Source: Prevotella sp. (lineage in GTDB: Bacteria > Bacteroidota > Bacteroidia > Bacteroidales > Muribaculaceae). From it: a stretch of DNA of 64,000 nt. The stretch lies in contig JAMPBN010000001.1 of assembly GCA_023666665.1 (NCBI GenBank), positions 953,393 through 1,017,392 of the forward strand, in the 5' to 3' direction. The position numbers and the translations under genes are program-made. How positions within the stretch are numbered: the stretch's first letter is position 1; each line of letters starts with the position of its first letter. Under the pieces are notes generated by a model. The model was not told the DNA's origin. It ran no database searches and worked only from the letters and a program-made list of their open reading frames with translations. Shown piece after piece: positions 17,701 through 26,104 of this stretch.

Positions 17701-18500
17701 TGGAAATAATCGAAAATCAAGAATTCGGTGGCGAGCGTCCTTTATTCGGCGCTCGCCACTTAACACTCCGCCACGTTAATATTCTCCCCGGCGAGTCGGC
17801 TCTGAAATGTACCGCCGACATCACTGCCGAAAATTGCACATTCAACGGAAAATATCCTTTTTGGCACTGCGACGGCTTCCGCGTTGAAGACTGCACGTTC
17901 TACCCCGGTGCCCGCGCCGCGCTTTGGTACTCACGCAACTGCGTTATGCGTAACTGCACGGTTGAAGCTCCTAAGATGTTTCGCGAACTTGACGGCATTG
18001 ACCTCGACAACTGTCATTTCCCCGACGCCGAAGAAACCTTGTGGCACTGTGCCAATATCGTTGCCAAAGACAGTTCGGTCGATAAAGCCGACTACATTTT
18101 TATGCACTCGCGCAACATTCGCCTCGATCGCTGGCGCCAGCAGGGCAACTATTCTTTCCAGTATTGCACCAACGTTGAGATTCACAATGCTCACATCGAC
18201 TCCAAAGATGCGTTTTGGAACACCGAGGCCGTCACGGTCTACGACTCCGAACTCAACGGCGAATATCTTGGCTGGCACTCCCGCCGCCTAAAACTCGTGC
18301 GCTGCAAAATCTCCGGCACTCAGCCGCTGTGCTACTGCCGCGACCTTGAACTTATTGACTGCGAGTTTGCCCCCGACTGCGACCTTGCTTTCGAGGATTC
18401 GGAAGTGCGCGGCAACGCCATCACCCCCATCACATCGGTTAAAAACCCCGCCAAATTCGACTTCACATGCCCCGAAATCAAGGAATTCATCAATGGCTAA
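17700..18500 (+). CDS. DUF3737 beta-helix protein
   Basis: A 266-aa cytoplasmic protein, without a signal peptide, that opens EIIENQEFGGERPLFGARHL, the DUF3737 signature. It is made of short right-handed beta-helix rungs with repeated C/W patterns (ENCTFNGKYPFWHCDGF, VEDCTFYPGARAALWYSRN, MRNCTVEAPKMFRELDG). Rungs recur about every 20-25 residues and are rich in Cys and Trp. Its ATG overlaps the sulfatase stop. The function of the family is unknown; adjacency to a sulfatase hints at a link with sulfated-sugar handling, but that is only context. Confidence 0.8.
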   Translation: MEIIENQEFGGERPLFGARHLTLRHVNILPGESALKCTADITAENCTFNGKYPFWHCDGFRVEDCTFYPGARAALWYSRNCVMRNCTVEAPKMFRELDGIDLDNCHFPDAEETLWHCANIVAKDSSVDKADYIFMHSRNIRLDRWRQQGNYSFQYCTNVEIHNAHIDSKDAFWNTEAVTVYDSELNGEYLGWHSRRLKLVRCKISGTQPLCYCRDLELIDCEFAPDCDLAFEDSEVRGNAITPITSVKNPAKFDFTCPEIKEFING

Positions 18501-18538
18501 CCCTCTCCGCCACTTTGTCACTCCGCCACTTTGCCACT
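18498..18538 (+). repeat. 8/16-bp tandem repeat at DUF3737-MATE junction
   Basis: Two near-identical 16-bp units (18507-18522 and 18523-18538, one mismatch), each made of two related octamers ending in CAC. The repeat begins at the DUF3737 stop codon TAA, so it occupies the same place as the heptamer arrays, but with an 8-bp period. The proposed TTG start of the MATE gene lies inside it. Confidence 0.7.
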
Positions 18539-19895
18539 AAATATCCACCACATCCGCGAGGGTAAAGCTCTGACGCGAACGCAGCAGCTGCGCCTCACTG
18601 TAACGCTGGCGCTCCCGGCAATGCTCGCGCAGCTCTCCAGCATTCTGATGCAATACATCGACGCCGCGATGGTTGGCCATCTCGGTGCCGATGCGTCTGC
18701 GTCAATCGGACTGGTGTCAACGAGTTTGTGGCTCTTTTGGGGCACTTGCTCAATGGCCACCACGGGCTTCTCCGTGCAGGTGGCTCATCGCATCGGCGCC
18801 AACGACGAAGAGGGTGCGCGCCGCATTCTCCGCCAGGGCCTCACGGCATCGCTGCTGTTCGGAGTGCTGATGGCTGTGGTCGGCCTGGCTATTGCCGGCC
18901 CGCTGCCGCATTGGCTCGGCGGTGAGGAGCAAATCTGCAGTCAGGCAAGTCTTTACTTCGCAGTGTTCGTGGCCGCACTGCCGCTGCTTATTATCAACTA
19001 CCTCGCCGGGGCAATGCTCCGCTGCGTCGGCAATATGAAGGTGCCGAGCATTATCAGCGTTGCCATGTGTGTGCTCGACTGTCTGTTTAACTATCTGTTC
19101 ATCTTCGTTTGTAACCTCGGGGTTCTCGGTGCGGCCCTCGGTACTGTGGCTGCCGAAATCCTTTCTGCCGGCCTGATGCTGGGCTATTGTTGGTATCGAC
19201 AGCCGGAGTTGCGGATCAAAGGTCGCCCCGGCTCTTTCAGAATGCAGCGTGAAGTAATCAGACGCGCCGGGAAGATTGCCCTGCCGATGACTGCCGAACA
19301 CGCCATAATCTGCGGTGCGCAGATTGCCGTGACCGTCATTGTTGCCCCCTTGGGCGTGTTGGCTATTGCTGCCAACTCCTTTGCCGTCACCGCCGAAAGT
19401 CTGTGCTATATGCCCGGCTACGGCATCGGTGACGCCGCCACGGTACTAACCGGACAGAGCTACGGCGCCGGGCGCAAAAAACTCGTAAAGTCATTTGGCT
19501 TCATTACCGTTGGCCTCGGAATGACTGTAATGTCGTTAATGGGTGTGTTGATGTGGTTTGCCGCGCCCGAATTGATGGCCATAATGACTCCGGTAGAGGG
19601 CATCCGTGAACTCGGAGTCAGCGCCTTGCGCATCGAAGCCTGGGCAGAGCCGATGTTTGCCGCCTCGATTGTGGCCTACGGCGCGATGGTGGGCGTGGGG
19701 AAAACGACCGCCCCCGCAGTTATGAACTTCGGGAGCATATGGCTCGTCAGGCTGCCGTTGGCGTGGCTTCTGAGCCGCACTTACGGCCTCGACGGCGTAT
19801 GGATGGCAATGGCCATAGAGCTGACCTTTCGCGGCCTCATCTTCCTCATCCGCCTTTTCCGCCCCCACTCCTGGATTCCATTAATCTCGGGCTGA
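18531..19895 (+). CDS. MATE-family efflux transporter
   Basis: Inner-membrane protein of about 454 aa with 12 predicted helices. It has MATE features: LALPAMLAQLSSILMQYIDAAMVGHLG near the N-terminus and GIGDAATVLTGQSYGAGRKK in the second half. Members export drugs or cationic metabolites using Na+ or H+ gradients. No ATG is available before the first helix; TTG 18531 is the best start and it is repeat-derived, so the true start is uncertain. It is the last gene of the GH27-sulfatase run. The substrate is unknown. Confidence 0.85.
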   Translation: MPLNIHHIREGKALTRTQQLRLTVTLALPAMLAQLSSILMQYIDAAMVGHLGADASASIGLVSTSLWLFWGTCSMATTGFSVQVAHRIGANDEEGARRILRQGLTASLLFGVLMAVVGLAIAGPLPHWLGGEEQICSQASLYFAVFVAALPLLIINYLAGAMLRCVGNMKVPSIISVAMCVLDCLFNYLFIFVCNLGVLGAALGTVAAEILSAGLMLGYCWYRQPELRIKGRPGSFRMQREVIRRAGKIALPMTAEHAIICGAQIAVTVIVAPLGVLAIAANSFAVTAESLCYMPGYGIGDAATVLTGQSYGAGRKKLVKSFGFITVGLGMTVMSLMGVLMWFAAPELMAIMTPVEGIRELGVSALRIEAWAEPMFAASIVAYGAMVGVGKTTAPAVMNFGSIWLVRLPLAWLLSRTYGLDGVWMAMAIELTFRGLIFLIRLFRPHSWIPLISG

Positions 19896-19991
19896 TTTTC
19901 TTGGTTGGGTATTGAACAAAATTGAGCTGATGTGTGTTTATTAAGAGTGAACCAACAATAAAAGTATAATCCTCATTAACATAATTCAGCC

Positions 19992-20123
19992 ATGAAAAAG
20001 AAAATGTTTCCGCAAATGCTATACAGCACCGAATTTTTTACCTCGCCATATAGTGTGAACCCTTGGTACGATCGTATGCCTGAAGTCCCCGCCGAACAGC
20101 GCTCCGAGTTTTGGGCGTCATAA
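19992..20123 (+). CDS. 43-aa small ORF, unknown
   Basis: Short ORF starting MKKKMFPQMLYSTEFFTSPY and ending in EQRSEFWAS. Codons in the second half (CCC, GCC, CGC, TCC, GAG) match those of the real genes around it, and a strong hairpin follows 22 bases after the stop. No promoter box of TAnnTTTG type was found and no family is recognised. It may be a real small protein or a chance ORF in a 315-bp gap. Confidence 0.4.
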   Translation: MKKKMFPQMLYSTEFFTSPYSVNPWYDRMPEVPAEQRSEFWAS

Positions 20124-20145
20124 CTGTTACCACACACAAAAAAAC

Positions 20146-20185
20146 GAGTGTATCAAGGCCCGCTAAGTCGGACTCTGATACACTC
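20146..20185. terminator. Hairpin between convergent genes
   Basis: Perfect 10-base stem GAGTGTATCA / TGATACACTC with a 20-base loop that itself contains CCG/CGG. T-run on the plus side, A-run on the minus side. It lies between the 43-aa ORF and the lipoprotein gene ending at 20210. Confidence 0.75.
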
Positions 20186-20209
20186 AGTTATTTTTGGCGA
20201 TTACAATCT

Positions 20210-21277
20210 TCAGTTAATCCACTTTTTGTTGTTGGTATCGTAGATTTTCGGTGTGCCGCCTCCGGTGCCGTTCTCATTTTCAAGAATTATTCCTGCTCGG
20301 ACGTAGCCGCTGTTGTCAATCCACATTCCATAAGCAAACGACGCGGATGTTGCCGTGGGCGAGAGGGTTTCAACGTCGGCATATACTCCGCTTATGGGGT
20401 TCATAACTCGAAGAATCGCTTTTGTCGGTTTTCCATAGCTCGGGTCTGTGGGTAAACTCCAGCGAAGAGTCATAGTTGTTCCGCTTACGGTGCAATTGCC
20501 GTATTTTACCGGTCCGGGCTTGCGGTTATCTGTAAACTGACATTCCGCGTAATCGCTGAAATCGCTTGTGCCTGCCGAGTTTTTAGCTTTCACTTTATAA
20601 TAATAGGTGCTTCCATATTTCACGGTTTCGTCGAAGTATGTACAAATTGAAACTGTTGAAAGTAATGAATAGCTGCCATAAGCCGATGTGGAGCGATAAA
20701 CCATATAACTTGTGGCCCCGGGAACGCTTGCCCAGGCGATATTGGCGAATGGCGCAGACGAGGGACCGTCGGGCGATGCGCTGACATATGAGGGTGCAGC
20801 CGGGACAGACGTGCTGCCGCCGTTATTGCCCCCGGAGTTATTTCCCGAGTTTCCCGAGTTGTCGTTGTTGTTGCCGGAGTCGTTGCCATCGCCTGAGTAG
20901 CCGCCTTGTTGGGTTATCGAAATTGTTTGAACACTGGTGCCGCTTGTCAAGTAAATATTGCCGGTGCGGGTATTGCCGGTATTGGCAGATACGGTTATGT
21001 GGACTTCGTCGTAGTATCTCTCGGCCTGAGCCCAAGACAGCTGAGAAACTTCAATGTAGAGGTTGTCGGCATTTTGGAGATAGGCAGTTGCAGTTTGGCT
21101 CGTATTTGTCAAGTCAAACCGCGAGGGTATTACCGTAAAGCTCGAGTTTTGTGTCCCGGAGTCGTAAGATGAGTCTTGATCCTCCCAATAATAGTCGTCT
21201 TCGTCATCTCCGCAAGCGCAAAGTCCCAATGTTGAGCCGATGAGAGCTGCGTACAGCAAGTGTTTGAAATGAAACAT
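20210..21277 (-). CDS. Surface lipoprotein with BACON-like and FnIII domains
   Basis: A 355-aa lipoprotein. Signal peptide FHFKHLLYAALIGSTLGLCA with the modified Cys followed by GDDEDD, an acidic stretch like the lipoprotein export signal that sends Bacteroidetes lipoproteins to the cell surface. A BACON-like domain (about 45-125: SRFDLTNTSQTATAYLQ to QTISITQQGG) is followed by a Gly/Asn/Ser linker of about 25 residues, then an FnIII domain (about 160-255) and a C-terminal beta domain. ATG 21277 is chosen because it opens the signal peptide; the longer in-frame start at 21331 does not. The linker suggests a tethered glycan- or protein-binding module. The ligand is unknown. Confidence 0.75.
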   Translation of the reverse strand: MFHFKHLLYAALIGSTLGLCACGDDEDDYYWEDQDSSYDSGTQNSSFTVIPSRFDLTNTSQTATAYLQNADNLYIEVSQLSWAQAERYYDEVHITVSANTGNTRTGNIYLTSGTSVQTISITQQGGYSGDGNDSGNNNDNSGNSGNNSGGNNGGSTSVPAAPSYVSASPDGPSSAPFANIAWASVPGATSYMVYRSTSAYGSYSLLSTVSICTYFDETVKYGSTYYYKVKAKNSAGTSDFSDYAECQFTDNRKPGPVKYGNCTVSGTTMTLRWSLPTDPSYGKPTKAILRVMNPISGVYADVETLSPTATSASFAYGMWIDNSGYVRAGIILENENGTGGGTPKIYDTNNKKWIN

Positions 21278-21330
21278 AAATGTGATTGAGGTTGTGTTGG
21301 CGCATCCCCCGGCCAACTGTTTGTAAACCA

Positions 21331-21570
21331 AAAGCGTGGGGATTAACCGATTATCTTCTTACCGGGCATCGCCAAACGCCTTGCACAAGAATAAACAGTC
21401 ATAACCCACGCCACAGGGATTATCGTATTCCGCGACGCGGGAATGGATAAGCCGAGCACAGGCATTTCCGACTGCTTTGTCCTTTTGTGCGAATTTTTGG
21501 CGATTTCGGTAAGAAAGGATAAAGCGGAAACGCTTTCTATAATATTTTGCCGATTAGTGCAATCGGACTG
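21331..21570 (-). ncRNA. Structured leader or small RNA candidate
   Basis: The minus strand between the promoter at 21574 and the lipoprotein gene forms several stems: CCGATT..AATCGG (21550-21566), AAAGCG-GAAA-CGCTTT with a GNRA-type loop (21521-21536), an ATTCC-GCG/CGC-GGAAT type hairpin (21426-21443), and a long-range GCGTGGG/CCCACGC pair (about 21401-21408 with 21334-21340). This is an unusually long 5' leader of about 290 bases. I do not recognise a known riboswitch class. Confidence 0.4.
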
Positions 21571-21573
21571 CTG

Positions 21574-21594
21574 CAAAGTTAGATATTAATTTTG
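21574..21594. promoter_or_regulatory. Back-to-back promoters of the two lipoprotein genes
   Basis: Minus strand: TAACTTTG at 21574-21581 with TTG about 20 bases upstream. Plus strand: TAATTTTG at 21587-21594, 40 bases before ATG 21635. The two -7 boxes are only five bases apart, so polymerase binding at one should block the other (inference). Confidence 0.6.
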
Positions 21595-21634
21595 AATTTG
21601 GCAATTTTTGGGGGGAGTTTGCGTTATATATGAT

Positions 21635-23008
21635 ATGAAGTCATATCTGTTATACGTTATCTACTGTTTGTTGTCTACGGTCTGCGCGCTGGGTCTTGGC
21701 TCTTGCATTGTGGACTCGTTTGACACGTCGCCATCGGCGCAGCCAACCTTTTCGGTTGATGAGGCCGGTCTTGATATGGGACTGTACTTTGCCGACACAC
21801 CGTCGCCAACGTCGTATATGATGGTGTATAATCCCAATAAAAAAATCATAAACCTGTCGGAAATTCGTTTGCGTTCGGGCGAGCATTTCCGCATTAATGT
21901 TGACGGCCGTTCGGGCGAGGTGTTTAACGACGTTGAAATTCGCCCCAATGATTCGATATATGTTTTTGTGGAGTGCACTCTGCCCAAGTTTGACGACCCG
22001 GAGCCTCAGGAGGTTGCTGACTATCTCGATGTGACAACCAATGGAGTGCTTAAATCGGTAAAAATCTGTGCGCAGTCGCAGAATGTCAACCGCATCGAGC
22101 GTCTGACCATTGATTCCGATTTCCGGCTTCAGGCCGCAGTCCCTAATCTTATATATGACACATTGCGCGTCAGCCCGGGCGCAACTCTGACTATTGAACC
22201 CGGTGCGAAATTGCTGTTTCACGACAAGGCCGCACTCATTGTTGAGGGTACACTGCTCAGCCTCGGCACGGCGGAACAACCCATAGAACTGCGCGGCGAC
22301 CGCACCAACAACGTCGTTGCCGACATCTCTTTCGAGGTTATGTCCAATCAGTGGGAGGGAGTGCGCTTCACTGCTACGAGCGCGGGCAACCGTTTGGAAA
22401 ACACCTCAATAATCAACACCTGCCAGGGCGTGACGATTGACTCCATCGCCGACCTGACATTGATTAACTCGCGTCTGTATAACAGCGGATTGCGCCAGCT
22501 CACTGCCGGCGACAAGTCCTCGGTTACTGCCCTGGGCTGCGAAATCTCCAATGCCGCATCTTGCCTGGCTTACCTCGGGGCGGGTACGTTCATCTTTGAC
22601 CGCTGCACGCTGGCCAACTGGTATCTGTTCGAGTGGCCCGACCTCTCGATTGTGGAGTTTACCGACCCGGCAAATACCTCGGCAACGTTCAGCAACTCGG
22701 TGATTTACGGCCGTGACCGCGCCATCTGCAAGTATGACGACGTTGAGGAAGTTGACCTGTGGTTCCGCCGCTGTATGTTTGCAATGGAGGGCAGCGACGA
22801 TGAGCGCTATCTCAACTGTCTGTGGGATGCCGACCCCTTGCTTGACTATTCGCTGACGGAATATACGTTCAGCTATTTTCCGCTCGACGGCTCTCCGGTC
22901 TTGGAAGCGGCGATGGCCGAGTATGACCATCCCGACTTACCGCCCGCCGATCGCTATGGCCGCGACCGAGGCCTGACGCTCGGCGCGTATGCCCCCGAAC
23001 AGCAATAA
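21635..23008 (+). CDS. Lipoprotein with right-handed beta-helix domain
   Basis: A 457-aa lipoprotein. Signal peptide KSYLLYVIYCLLSTVCALGLGS followed by the lipobox Cys. Residues about 35-150 form a beta-sandwich-like domain (YNPNKKIINLSEIRLRSG). From about 170 there are parallel beta-helix rungs (TLTIEPGAKLLFHDKAALIV, GVTIDSIADLTLINSRLYNS, SVTALGCEIS), resembling proteins annotated as pectate-lyase-like or polymer-forming. No catalytic residues can be assigned. ATG 21635 opens the signal peptide. The signal-peptide codons show weak 7-bp periodicity (GTTATAC, GTTATCT). Confidence 0.7.
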   Translation: MKSYLLYVIYCLLSTVCALGLGSCIVDSFDTSPSAQPTFSVDEAGLDMGLYFADTPSPTSYMMVYNPNKKIINLSEIRLRSGEHFRINVDGRSGEVFNDVEIRPNDSIYVFVECTLPKFDDPEPQEVADYLDVTTNGVLKSVKICAQSQNVNRIERLTIDSDFRLQAAVPNLIYDTLRVSPGATLTIEPGAKLLFHDKAALIVEGTLLSLGTAEQPIELRGDRTNNVVADISFEVMSNQWEGVRFTATSAGNRLENTSIINTCQGVTIDSIADLTLINSRLYNSGLRQLTAGDKSSVTALGCEISNAASCLAYLGAGTFIFDRCTLANWYLFEWPDLSIVEFTDPANTSATFSNSVIYGRDRAICKYDDVEEVDLWFRRCMFAMEGSDDERYLNCLWDADPLLDYSLTEYTFSYFPLDGSPVLEAAMAEYDHPDLPPADRYGRDRGLTLGAYAPEQQ

Positions 23009-23034
23009 AAAAGCCCGCGCACAGCGGGCTTTTT
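23007..23034. terminator. Bidirectional terminator
   Basis: Stem GCCCGC / GCGGGC with loop GCACA, flanked by A6 and T5. It lies between the convergent lipoprotein and pfp genes. Confidence 0.88.
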
Positions 23035-23059
23035 CGTTGCTAAGTAGAGAGTGGCTGAA

Positions 23060-24709
23060 TTACTTGTCGAGGTGTTCGTAGCGCAGGGTTTGAGTGCATT
23101 GGTCGCACACTTCTGCGGGGCCGAAGTATTGGATGGGGCCGGGATACATGTAGCAGGTGTCTTTTGCCCATGTTTCGCGTTTTGCGGCGAAGCGCTGGAA
23201 GGGGGTGCCGTTGAGGTCAACGAGGGCTTTTTGTATCACGGGCTTCATTTCGCCGTGGCGGCGCTCCATATTCATCATCATAGTGATGGGTATGCCGCCG
23301 GCAATCCACTGAACGCTGGGAGCCACGAGGTTGCGTACCGAGCTCATATAGCCGGTAACGCCGGCGTTGATGAGCATAGCAGCGTTGTAGCCCAGGGCGT
23401 AGCAATAGTCAGCGTCGAAGTTTGAGGGGTCGGCGCAGCGGCCTTCGTAGCCGAAGAAGTGGTATTGGGTGGCGAACTTGCCTGAGTAGTTGCCGCGGGC
23501 TTTCATTTCGGCGAGGCGCTTGCCTACCATTTCGCCCAGAAGTTTCTCTGTTTCGATAAGGCTTACCTGAACGTTGCCGTGGGGGTCGCGGTCGAGACTG
23601 AGCTGACGAGCTACGCCTGCGGGCAGACCCTCGTAGATTGCGGAGTTAGCAGCGCTGAGGTGGCCGATAATCCAGTTGCGCTGGGCTTCGTTGCCTTCGA
23701 TGGCAGCAAATTCTTCGCCCTTGGTGGCGAGCAGGTCGTTGAGCTCGGCAATGAGGCTCTTCATTGCGGGGATGAACTCGATGAGGCCTTCGGGAATGAG
23801 CACGGTGCCGAAGTTGTTGCCGGCGGCGGCGCGGGCTGCTACGATGTCGGCAATGTAGTTCACGATGTCTTGCAGGGTCTGGTTCTTAGCCTCAACCTCT
23901 TCGGAGATGATGCAGACGTTGGGCTGAACCTGCAGGGCGCATTCAAGGGCGATATGGCTTGCGGAACGACCCATCAGCTTGATGAAGTGCCAGTATTTCT
24001 TTGCGGAGTTGCAGTCGCGCTGAATGTTGCCGATAACTTCGGAGTAAACCTTGGTGGCGGTGTCGAAGCCGAAGGAGGTTTCGATGAGGTCGTTTTTCAG
24101 GTCGCCGTCAATGGTCTTGGGGCAGCCGATAACCTGAACGCCGGCACCGATTGCCTTATAATATTCGGCAAGGATTGCGGCATTGGTGTTAGAGTCGTCG
24201 CCACCGATGATTACGAGGGCGGTGATGCCGAGCTGCTTGAGGATTTCAAGGCCTTTGTCGAACTGCTCTTTCTTTTCGAGTTTGGTGCGGCCGGAGCCGA
24301 TGATGTCGAAGCCGCCGGTGTTGCGATATTCGTCGATGATGTCAGCGGTCAGTTCGATGTACTGGTGGTCAACGAATCCGCCGGGACCCATCAGGAAGCC
24401 GTAGAGGCGGCTCTCCTTGTTGATTTTCTTGATGCCGTCAAAGAGGCCGCAGATTACGTTGTGGCCGCCGGGTGCCTGGCCGCCGCTGAGGATTACGCCG
24501 ACGTTGAGGGGCTTGCCAACGGTGGGGTTTGTTTTTTCGAAGGTCAGTTCAGGCAGACCGTATGTGTTGGGGAAGAGAGCTTTGATTTCCTCCTGATTGG
24601 CTACGGACTGGGTGGGTTTGCCTTCTTTAGCAACTACTGCGCCGGTGAGGGTCAGCGGAAGTTTGGGCTGATACGTGGCGCGTGCTTGCTGTAATGCGCT
24701 TTTTTTCAT
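23060..24709 (-). CDS. pfp: Pyrophosphate--fructose 6-phosphate 1-phosphotransferase
   Basis: A 549-aa cytoplasmic glycolytic enzyme of the long, plant-like PPi-PFK class. The sequence GGDDS at 169-173 has Asp where ATP-dependent enzymes have Gly, and PKTIDGDL follows; both are features of PPi users. The N-terminal motif is [15 protein letters not shown]. The reaction converts fructose 6-phosphate and PPi to fructose 1,6-bisphosphate and Pi and is reversible. The length is normal for Bacteroides. It is a single gene with its own promoter at 24749, divergent from the nan operon. Confidence 0.95.
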   Translation of the reverse strand: MKKSALQQARATYQPKLPLTLTGAVVAKEGKPTQSVANQEEIKALFPNTYGLPELTFEKTNPTVGKPLNVGVILSGGQAPGGHNVICGLFDGIKKINKESRLYGFLMGPGGFVDHQYIELTADIIDEYRNTGGFDIIGSGRTKLEKKEQFDKGLEILKQLGITALVIIGGDDSNTNAAILAEYYKAIGAGVQVIGCPKTIDGDLKNDLIETSFGFDTATKVYSEVIGNIQRDCNSAKKYWHFIKLMGRSASHIALECALQVQPNVCIISEEVEAKNQTLQDIVNYIADIVAARAAAGNNFGTVLIPEGLIEFIPAMKSLIAELNDLLATKGEEFAAIEGNEAQRNWIIGHLSAANSAIYEGLPAGVARQLSLDRDPHGNVQVSLIETEKLLGEMVGKRLAEMKARGNYSGKFATQYHFFGYEGRCADPSNFDADYCYALGYNAAMLINAGVTGYMSSVRNLVAPSVQWIAGGIPITMMMNMERRHGEMKPVIQKALVDLNGTPFQRFAAKRETWAKDTCYMYPGPIQYFGPAEVCDQCTQTLRYEHLDK

Positions 24710-24748
24710 TATGATTAGTTGAAAATGTGATAATTAGAATTAACGGTG

Positions 24749-24756
24749 CAAATTTA
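24749..24756 (-). promoter_or_regulatory. -7 box for pfp
   Basis: TAAATTTG on the minus strand, 40 bases before the ATG at 24709. The -33 element is not distinct. Confidence 0.55.
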
Positions 24757-24772
24757 CGAAATAATTTTGAAT

Positions 24773-24803
24773 TTTGGTTTTCTAATAAAAATATTTAACT
24801 TTG
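24773..24803 (+). promoter_or_regulatory. Promoter of the M18-nan operon
   Basis: TTTG (24773-24776) and TAACTTTG (24796-24803) with a 19-base spacer. The leader to ATG 24821 is about 10 bases. This is the only sigma-A-like promoter seen before the sialic acid genes. Confidence 0.7.
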
Positions 24804-24820
24804 CGTAAATCTAATTATGC

Positions 24821-26104
24821 ATGGATAACCAGAGATTTTTCAAGTTTATGGATTCGGCAGTGAGCAACTTTACTGCCGTGCAGGTTATTGCCGAAATGCT
24901 CGAGGGCGCTGGCTTTGTGCGCCTCAGTGAACGTAACGCCGACTGGCAGCTCGCTCCCGGCTCTCGCGGCTACGTCATAAAGAACGATTCGGCGATTTTT
25001 GCCTTCATTGTGGGCGATTCGCCTGAGTGCCACATCATTGCCGCGCATAGCGACTCGCCTACTTTCCGCCTCAAACCCAACCCCGAAATCGCTGTCGGGG
25101 CGTGCAGCTCCGGCAATGATTTGATGGTGAAGCTTAACACCGAAGTCTATGGCGGAGCGATATGGGCATCGTGGTTTGACCGCCCATTGGGAATGAGCGG
25201 CAGGGTGGTGATGAGCGACCTGTCTACACGCATTGTACGACTCGATAACCCCAAGCTGATTATTCCGCGCCTGGCAATTCATTTTAACCGCGAAGTAAAT
25301 AAAGGCGTAGGATTGTCGGCCCAGAAAGATATGCTGCCGATTCTGGGCTACGTGAGCCGCGAACTCGGCGGCACAGGGGCGGTTAATCGCCTGTTGGCCA
25401 ATAAACTCGAGGTTCTACCCGAAGATATTCTCGACTTTGACATCACGCTTTTCGACGCGCAAGGCGCGGAGGCGGTGGGCTCGGATTCCTCATGGGTGAA
25501 CTGCGGGCGGCTCGACGACCTCGCTATGGCGTGGTGCGCCATTGAAGCGCTGCTGCAAAACGCTGACTCACAGCGGGAATATACCCGCGTGGCGGCAATC
25601 TTCGACAACGAGGAGACCGGCTCCGGAACCCGCCAGGGAGCGCACTCGCCGGTACTCCGCAACATTCTGCGCCGCATCTCCTTGGCGGCATTCAATGCCT
25701 CGGAGCAGGAATTTCTCGCCTCATTGGCGCGGTCGTTTTTCATCTCGGCCGACTGCGCCCACGCAGCGCATCCCAACTACCTCGAAAAGATGGACCCGGT
25801 AAATCTTCCCCGGCTTGGCGGCGGCCCCGTAATCAAGGTCAATGCCAACTGCAAGTATATGACCGACGCGCTCAGTGCCGCACGCTTCAAGAAGCTATGC
25901 GCCGAAGCCGGAGTGCCTTATCAGGAGTTTGTGAACCACAGCGACTCCCCCGGCGGCTCCACATTGGGCAATATTCTGACCTCCACGCTCGATATTGACG
26001 GCGTGGACATGGGCATAGCTCTCTGGGCTATGCACTCCGCCCGCGAAACGGCCTCGCTCCACGACATTGACCTAACAATCCGCGCCTTTGCTCGCTTCTT
26101 ATGA
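24821..26104 (+). CDS. M18-family aminopeptidase
   Basis: A 427-aa cytoplasmic metallopeptidase, probably aspartyl- or broad-specificity aminopeptidase. The metal-site motifs of family M18 are present: AAHSDSPTF near residue 85, DNEETGSGTRQG near 265, and a C-terminal HSARETAS. The length is standard. It is the first gene of the operon and its TGA overlaps the ATG of the sialic acid permease (ATGA), so it appears translationally coupled to the nan genes, an unusual partner for a housekeeping peptidase. Confidence 0.92.
   Translation: MDNQRFFKFMDSAVSNFTAVQVIAEMLEGAGFVRLSERNADWQLAPGSRGYVIKNDSAIFAFIVGDSPECHIIAAHSDSPTFRLKPNPEIAVGACSSGNDLMVKLNTEVYGGAIWASWFDRPLGMSGRVVMSDLSTRIVRLDNPKLIIPRLAIHFNREVNKGVGLSAQKDMLPILGYVSRELGGTGAVNRLLANKLEVLPEDILDFDITLFDAQGAEAVGSDSSWVNCGRLDDLAMAWCAIEALLQNADSQREYTRVAAIFDNEETGSGTRQGAHSPVLRNILRRISLAAFNASEQEFLASLARSFFISADCAHAAHPNYLEKMDPVNLPRLGGGPVIKVNANCKYMTDALSAARFKKLCAEAGVPYQEFVNHSDSPGGSTLGNILTSTLDIDGVDMGIALWAMHSARETASLHDIDLTIRAFARFL

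Noticed and set aside
21343-21576. 77-codon minus-strand ORF in the lipoprotein leader
   Set aside because: Starts at about the transcription start, has mixed codon use and no family; the segment is better explained as folded leader RNA, although a leader peptide is not excluded.
23579-24694. 371-codon open frame antisense to pfp
   Set aside because: It mirrors a highly biased glycolytic gene; the translation is Val/Gly/Ala/Asp-rich shadow sequence without a domain, and pfp motifs are unambiguous.
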